From Gemmatimonadota bacterium (GTDB lineage: Bacteria; Gemmatimonadota; Gemmatimonadetes; Gemmatimonadales; GWC2-71-9): DNA of 64,000 nt. Position 1 is the first letter of the stretch. Every line of letters starts with the position of its first letter. Below, piece after piece: positions 61,387-64,000 of this stretch. The DNA lies in the NCBI GenBank assembly GCA_025357945.1, contig JANYLJ010000056.1, positions 124,646-188,645 of the forward strand, written 5' to 3'. The notes below the pieces were generated by a model that saw only the letters and a list, made by a program, of their open reading frames with translations, had not been told where the DNA came from and searched no databases. The translations under genes were made by a program, and so were the position numbers.

Positions 61387-62310
61387 TCATGCCGCGCCGC
61401 GCCGGCGCAGCCGTGAGAACCAGACTGCTCCCAGGATGAACTTCACCGCCAGCTTGAAACGGAGCGCCACGTGCTCGGTGTCGCGCACCCGCACCGACCA
61501 CGGCCGATACCACCACGACGCCAGCAGGTGGCCCAGCGCCTGGGAACGTTTGCCTTCATCAAAAAAACAGTGCGCCGCGTCCAGGTGCATGTAGGCGAAC
61601 GCGCTGCGACGGTCGCGTGCATACTGGGGGTTTGCGACGAAAAATCCGGTCAACACCCGAAGATAGTTGGCAAACATCCGCTGGGCGTTGCGGCTCATCT
61701 GCCCCGAATGATCGCGATAGCGCCAGCAGGGCGTCGAGACCTGGAGTGCGCGCACCGCGACGGCCAGGCGCAGCCACATGTCCCGGTCTTCGACCGACGT
61801 GAGTGTTTCGTCGAAGCCGCCCACCAGGTCGAAGGCGTTCCGTCGAATCAGGGTGGACGACCCGGTGACCGGAACGCCGAAGAAAAAATCGTGCACCCCG
61901 ATCTCGCGCGTCGCGGGAGCGTCGGGAAGTTCAGCGGGCATCTCGCTACACGTCGGCGATCCCACGAGCCCGACAGATGCGTCAATCCCGGCGACACCGA
62001 GTTGCCGCTCGGTCTTACGGGGATGCCAGAGGTCGTCGGCGTCGAGCAACGCGACCCAGTCACCGCGCGCGTGGCGGATGCCTGTGTTCCGGGCGGCGGA
62101 GAGTCCCTTGTTGTCCTGGTAGACGTATCGGATGCGGTCGAGGTAAGGCGCCAGACGCTGACGAGTGTCGTCGGTGCTTCCGTCATCGACCACGATCACT
62201 TCGAGGGGTTGCCAGGTCTGATTGAGCGCGCACTCGATCGCTTCGGCGACAAATCGCCCGTAGTTGTAGCACGGGATCACGACGCTCACCAGCTCGCGTT
62301 CGGCGGTCAT
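61387..62310 (-). CDS. Family 2 glycosyltransferase
   Basis: Protein of 307 residues with LVSVVIPCYNYGRFVAEAIE, VVDDGSTDDTRQRLAPYLDR, the DxD site VALLDADDLWHPRKTE and the acceptor stretch VEDRDMWLRLAVAVRALQ. No membrane segments. ATG at 62310 overlaps the preceding GT4 stop by 4 bases. Probably acts in the same pathway as the GT4 and the fusion enzyme. Confidence 0.9.
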   Translation of the reverse strand: MTAERELVSVVIPCYNYGRFVAEAIECALNQTWQPLEVIVVDDGSTDDTRQRLAPYLDRIRYVYQDNKGLSAARNTGIRHARGDWVALLDADDLWHPRKTERQLGVAGIDASVGLVGSPTCSEMPAELPDAPATREIGVHDFFFGVPVTGSSTLIRRNAFDLVGGFDETLTSVEDRDMWLRLAVAVRALQVSTPCWRYRDHSGQMSRNAQRMFANYLRVLTGFFVANPQYARDRRSAFAYMHLDAAHCFFDEGKRSQALGHLLASWWYRPWSVRVRDTEHVALRFKLAVKFILGAVWFSRLRRRGAA

Positions 62311-63476
62311 CGCCGGGCGCCCCGCTTGACCACCTCGGCGTACAACTCGACCATCTGCTGGCCCATCCGCTGGCTCGAAAACCCGGTTTCAGAGCGCTGG
62401 CGGCCAGCTTCGCCGAGACGCTGACGCCGGGCGGGATCGCGAAGCAGCGCGATGATGGCCGCCGCGAGCGACTCCGGGTCGCGCGGCGGGACCAGGACCC
62501 CGGTGCGATCATGGTCGATGATTTCAGGAATTCCGCCGGCCCGCGTTCCGATGACCGGCGTGCCCCAGCGCATTGCCTCGAGAAAGATCAGCCCGAACGA
62601 TTCGTATACCGACGGCGCAGCGAACAGGGTCGCCCGGCGGAGCCAGCTCTCGACGTCGGCGTCGGGCAGCCGGCCGAGTAGCTGGACCCGACGCTGCACC
62701 TCGGGCGGGAACTCTTCGCGCAGGTACTGGGCATGGGTGCGGCCGCCCGGGCAGTGCGGCCGGTCAGCACCGATCAGGACGAACGACGCATCCGGAAAGT
62801 CGCGCAGTACGAGCGGCACGGCGTGCAACAGGTCGATGGTTCCCTTGCGGTGCTCGAGCCGGCCGAGGTACACCACTGTCTGCGCATCGCGATCGTGCGG
62901 ATCCACATGCGCGGGTGCCGGGGCGATCCCGTGCGGGATCACCCGGATCTGTTCCGGGTCAACGCGCAACTCTTCCGCGATGATCAACCGATGCGACTCT
63001 GAATGCGTAGCAAGCGCATCCGCCATGCGGGCGGTCAGGCGCTCGCGCCGTACGTCAGCCCTGCGGGCGCGGGTGGGCTTCAACCCGTCAATGGCGATGG
63101 TTTCCAGCGAGGACGTGTGCAAGCGGACCACCAACGGAACCCGACGGCGCCACGCGAAATAGGGGGCCAACCCTTCCCAGTTGGGAAACTCCACCACCTC
63201 GAGCTGTTGTCGCGTGACCAGGTCCAACATGGCTCGGCCCACCTGCCAGCAGGCGCCGGCGCCCGGATAGATCCGGTCGAGCAGCGGCGACCAGTCTGCC
63301 GCGCACCGATGGACGGACACGGCACCGTCCTCGGTGCGCGGACCCACGCCCGGGGTGAGCACATGGACCTCGTGCCCGGTCGCGCACATCGCCGCGGCTG
63401 CTTCGCGAACATACTTGCCGATCCCGCCCTCGCCCGAGACCGACGGGTAGGTCGGGGTGAACATCCCAATCTTCAA
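62307..63476 (-). CDS. Family 4 glycosyltransferase
   Basis: GT-B enzyme of 389 residues. IGMFTPTYPSVSGEGGIGKY is the N-terminal glycine loop. The donor domain reads VVYLGRLEHRKGTIDLLHAV and PSVYESFGLIFLEAMRWGTP (E-x7-E), then VIGTRAGGIPEIIDHDRTGV. First gene of the minus operon 63476-59223. ATG 63476. The 271 bases upstream contain no gene. Confidence 0.92.
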   Translation of the reverse strand: MKIGMFTPTYPSVSGEGGIGKYVREAAAAMCATGHEVHVLTPGVGPRTEDGAVSVHRCAADWSPLLDRIYPGAGACWQVGRAMLDLVTRQQLEVVEFPNWEGLAPYFAWRRRVPLVVRLHTSSLETIAIDGLKPTRARRADVRRERLTARMADALATHSESHRLIIAEELRVDPEQIRVIPHGIAPAPAHVDPHDRDAQTVVYLGRLEHRKGTIDLLHAVPLVLRDFPDASFVLIGADRPHCPGGRTHAQYLREEFPPEVQRRVQLLGRLPDADVESWLRRATLFAAPSVYESFGLIFLEAMRWGTPVIGTRAGGIPEIIDHDRTGVLVPPRDPESLAAAIIALLRDPARRQRLGEAGRQRSETGFSSQRMGQQMVELYAEVVKRGARR

Positions 63477-63747
63477 GCGTCGCTCCAGGGCGCGGGGTGG
63501 CGCCTGCGAGTGGAAGGATCATGCCAGTGGCGGGACCACCGAAACGGGTGGCATCCGCCGAAAAGCCGGGGACGGCGCCCAGAAACGGCGCGGTCCGGAT
63601 TCTGCGCTACAACGGGGATCTGCAGCTGCCGATACTCCCCGGCATCAGATCGGTCTTTCGTCACCTCTTCTTGGGCCGTAACTTAGCCGTCGCGGTGCCG
63701 AGTCGGATCACATCCATGTGTGTCGTGGAAGGAATCAAGGAATATCG

Positions 63748-64000
63748 ATGCGTACCGGTAGTTTTCTTTTCGTCCTGCTCCTGAGCGGTTGCAGTCACGA
63801 CTTGGTGCCCGTCACGGCCACCGCGACACCCCAGCCGACGTTGGGCAGCCTGACCGTTGCCATTGTCGGCCTCCCAGGTACTGTCGCGGCACAACTCACC
63901 GTGACCGGGCCCCGAGCGTATCAGCATGCGGTCACCGTGGCGGTCACGTTGGATTCGCTGATACCCGGCGAATACTACCTGTACGCTGCGAGAACCACGG
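63748..64000 (+). CDS. Lipoprotein, N-terminal part (continues outside window)
   Basis: Short signal peptide MRTGSFLFVLLLSGC with lipobox LLSGC (Cys15). The mature start SHDLVPVTATATPQPTLGSL leads into a beta-sandwich-like domain (LTVAIVGLPGTVAAQLTVTG; LDSLIPGEYYLYAARTT), like a carboxypeptidase-regulatory or Ig-like fold. ATG 63748 follows AAGGA at 6-7 bases. No stop before the window edge at 64000. Divergent from the GT4 gene at 63476. Confidence 0.72.
   Translation, partial: MRTGSFLFVLLLSGCSHDLVPVTATATPQPTLGSLTVAIVGLPGTVAAQLTVTGPRAYQHAVTVAVTLDSLIPGEYYLYAARTT

Noticed and set aside
63500-63620. Possible GEMM-type riboswitch upstream of the last lipoprotein
   Set aside because: Several stem-loops with GAAA turns are present, but the conserved core bases of the c-di-GMP aptamer are not, and the position relative to the gene is too distant.

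Overview
The window looks like a chromosomal segment of a high-GC Gram-negative bacterium. A TonB-dependent receptor with a carboxypeptidase-like N-terminal domain, outer-membrane barrel proteins, lipoproteins, a Wzm/Wzt exporter and a class A penicillin-binding protein all point to a double membrane. Gene style (dense NTGA overlaps, GTG/TTG starts, secreted proteins with a CSPGYWKNH motif) suggests Gemmatimonadota, but no rRNA or other phylogenetic marker is present except tyrS, so this is an inference. I saw no tRNA, rRNA or CRISPR array.

Layout. (1) 1-6536: the start of a TonB-dependent receptor on the minus strand, a 320-base gap with a large inverted (GACGAGA)n repeat, then a plus-strand operon of an NtrY-like kinase, an NtrX/NtrC-like sigma-54 activator, a secreted polymer-forming/beta-barrel protein and a small exported DUF4390-like protein. 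(2) 6550-10859: an HNH endonuclease gene, then a 3.7-kb IS1-family transposon (7175-10851) with 33-bp imperfect terminal inverted repeats and an 8-bp target duplication. It carries two small genes, a class II Fic AMP-transferase, a transposase, a retropepsin-like aspartic protease and a DUF5678-like small protein. It lies between rfbA and the HNH gene, which were probably adjacent before insertion. (3) 10872-63476: a very large cell-surface polysaccharide region, interrupted by a housekeeping block at about 50.3-57.1 kb. It encodes nucleotide-sugar enzymes (rfbA, rfbB, several epimerases, two Gfo/Idh/MocA oxidoreductases, a UDP-galactopyranose-mutase-like flavoprotein), about fifteen glycosyltransferases (GT2, GT4, GT10, GT-C, one GT2-GT4 fusion), sugar- or aglycone-modifying enzymes (methyltransferases, GNAT, formyltransferase-like, polysaccharide deacetylase, radical SAM/SPASM, GMC oxidoreductase, GH30 hydrolase), a Wzx-type flippase and, near the right end, a Wzm/Wzt ABC exporter. 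(4) The housekeeping block holds a secreted lipoprotein, an amidohydrolase, PBP1A, tyrS and another lipoprotein. (5) A new lipoprotein gene starts at 63748 and leaves the window.

How the genes work together. Plus-strand genes 38446-48284 are joined mostly by 1-4-base stop/start overlaps and behave like one translationally coupled operon for assembling and decorating a glycan. Minus-strand genes 36595-28029 form a second, partly coupled set. Sugars would be activated by rfbA/rfbB and epimerases, polymerised by the transferases, modified by methyl, acyl, formyl, deacetylase and redox enzymes, and exported either by the flippase or by Wzm/Wzt. MtnA beside a bifunctional aldolase/dehydrogenase is metabolically out of place and may represent a deoxypentose-phosphate salvage shunt.

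Most notable features: the passenger-carrying IS1-family transposon with a paired-palindrome control region; a family of four membrane-anchored GT2 proteins with an ED[HN] motif in place of DxD, one of which has lost it; and a small membrane-protein family whose degenerate third copy flanks a GMC oxidoreductase gene.
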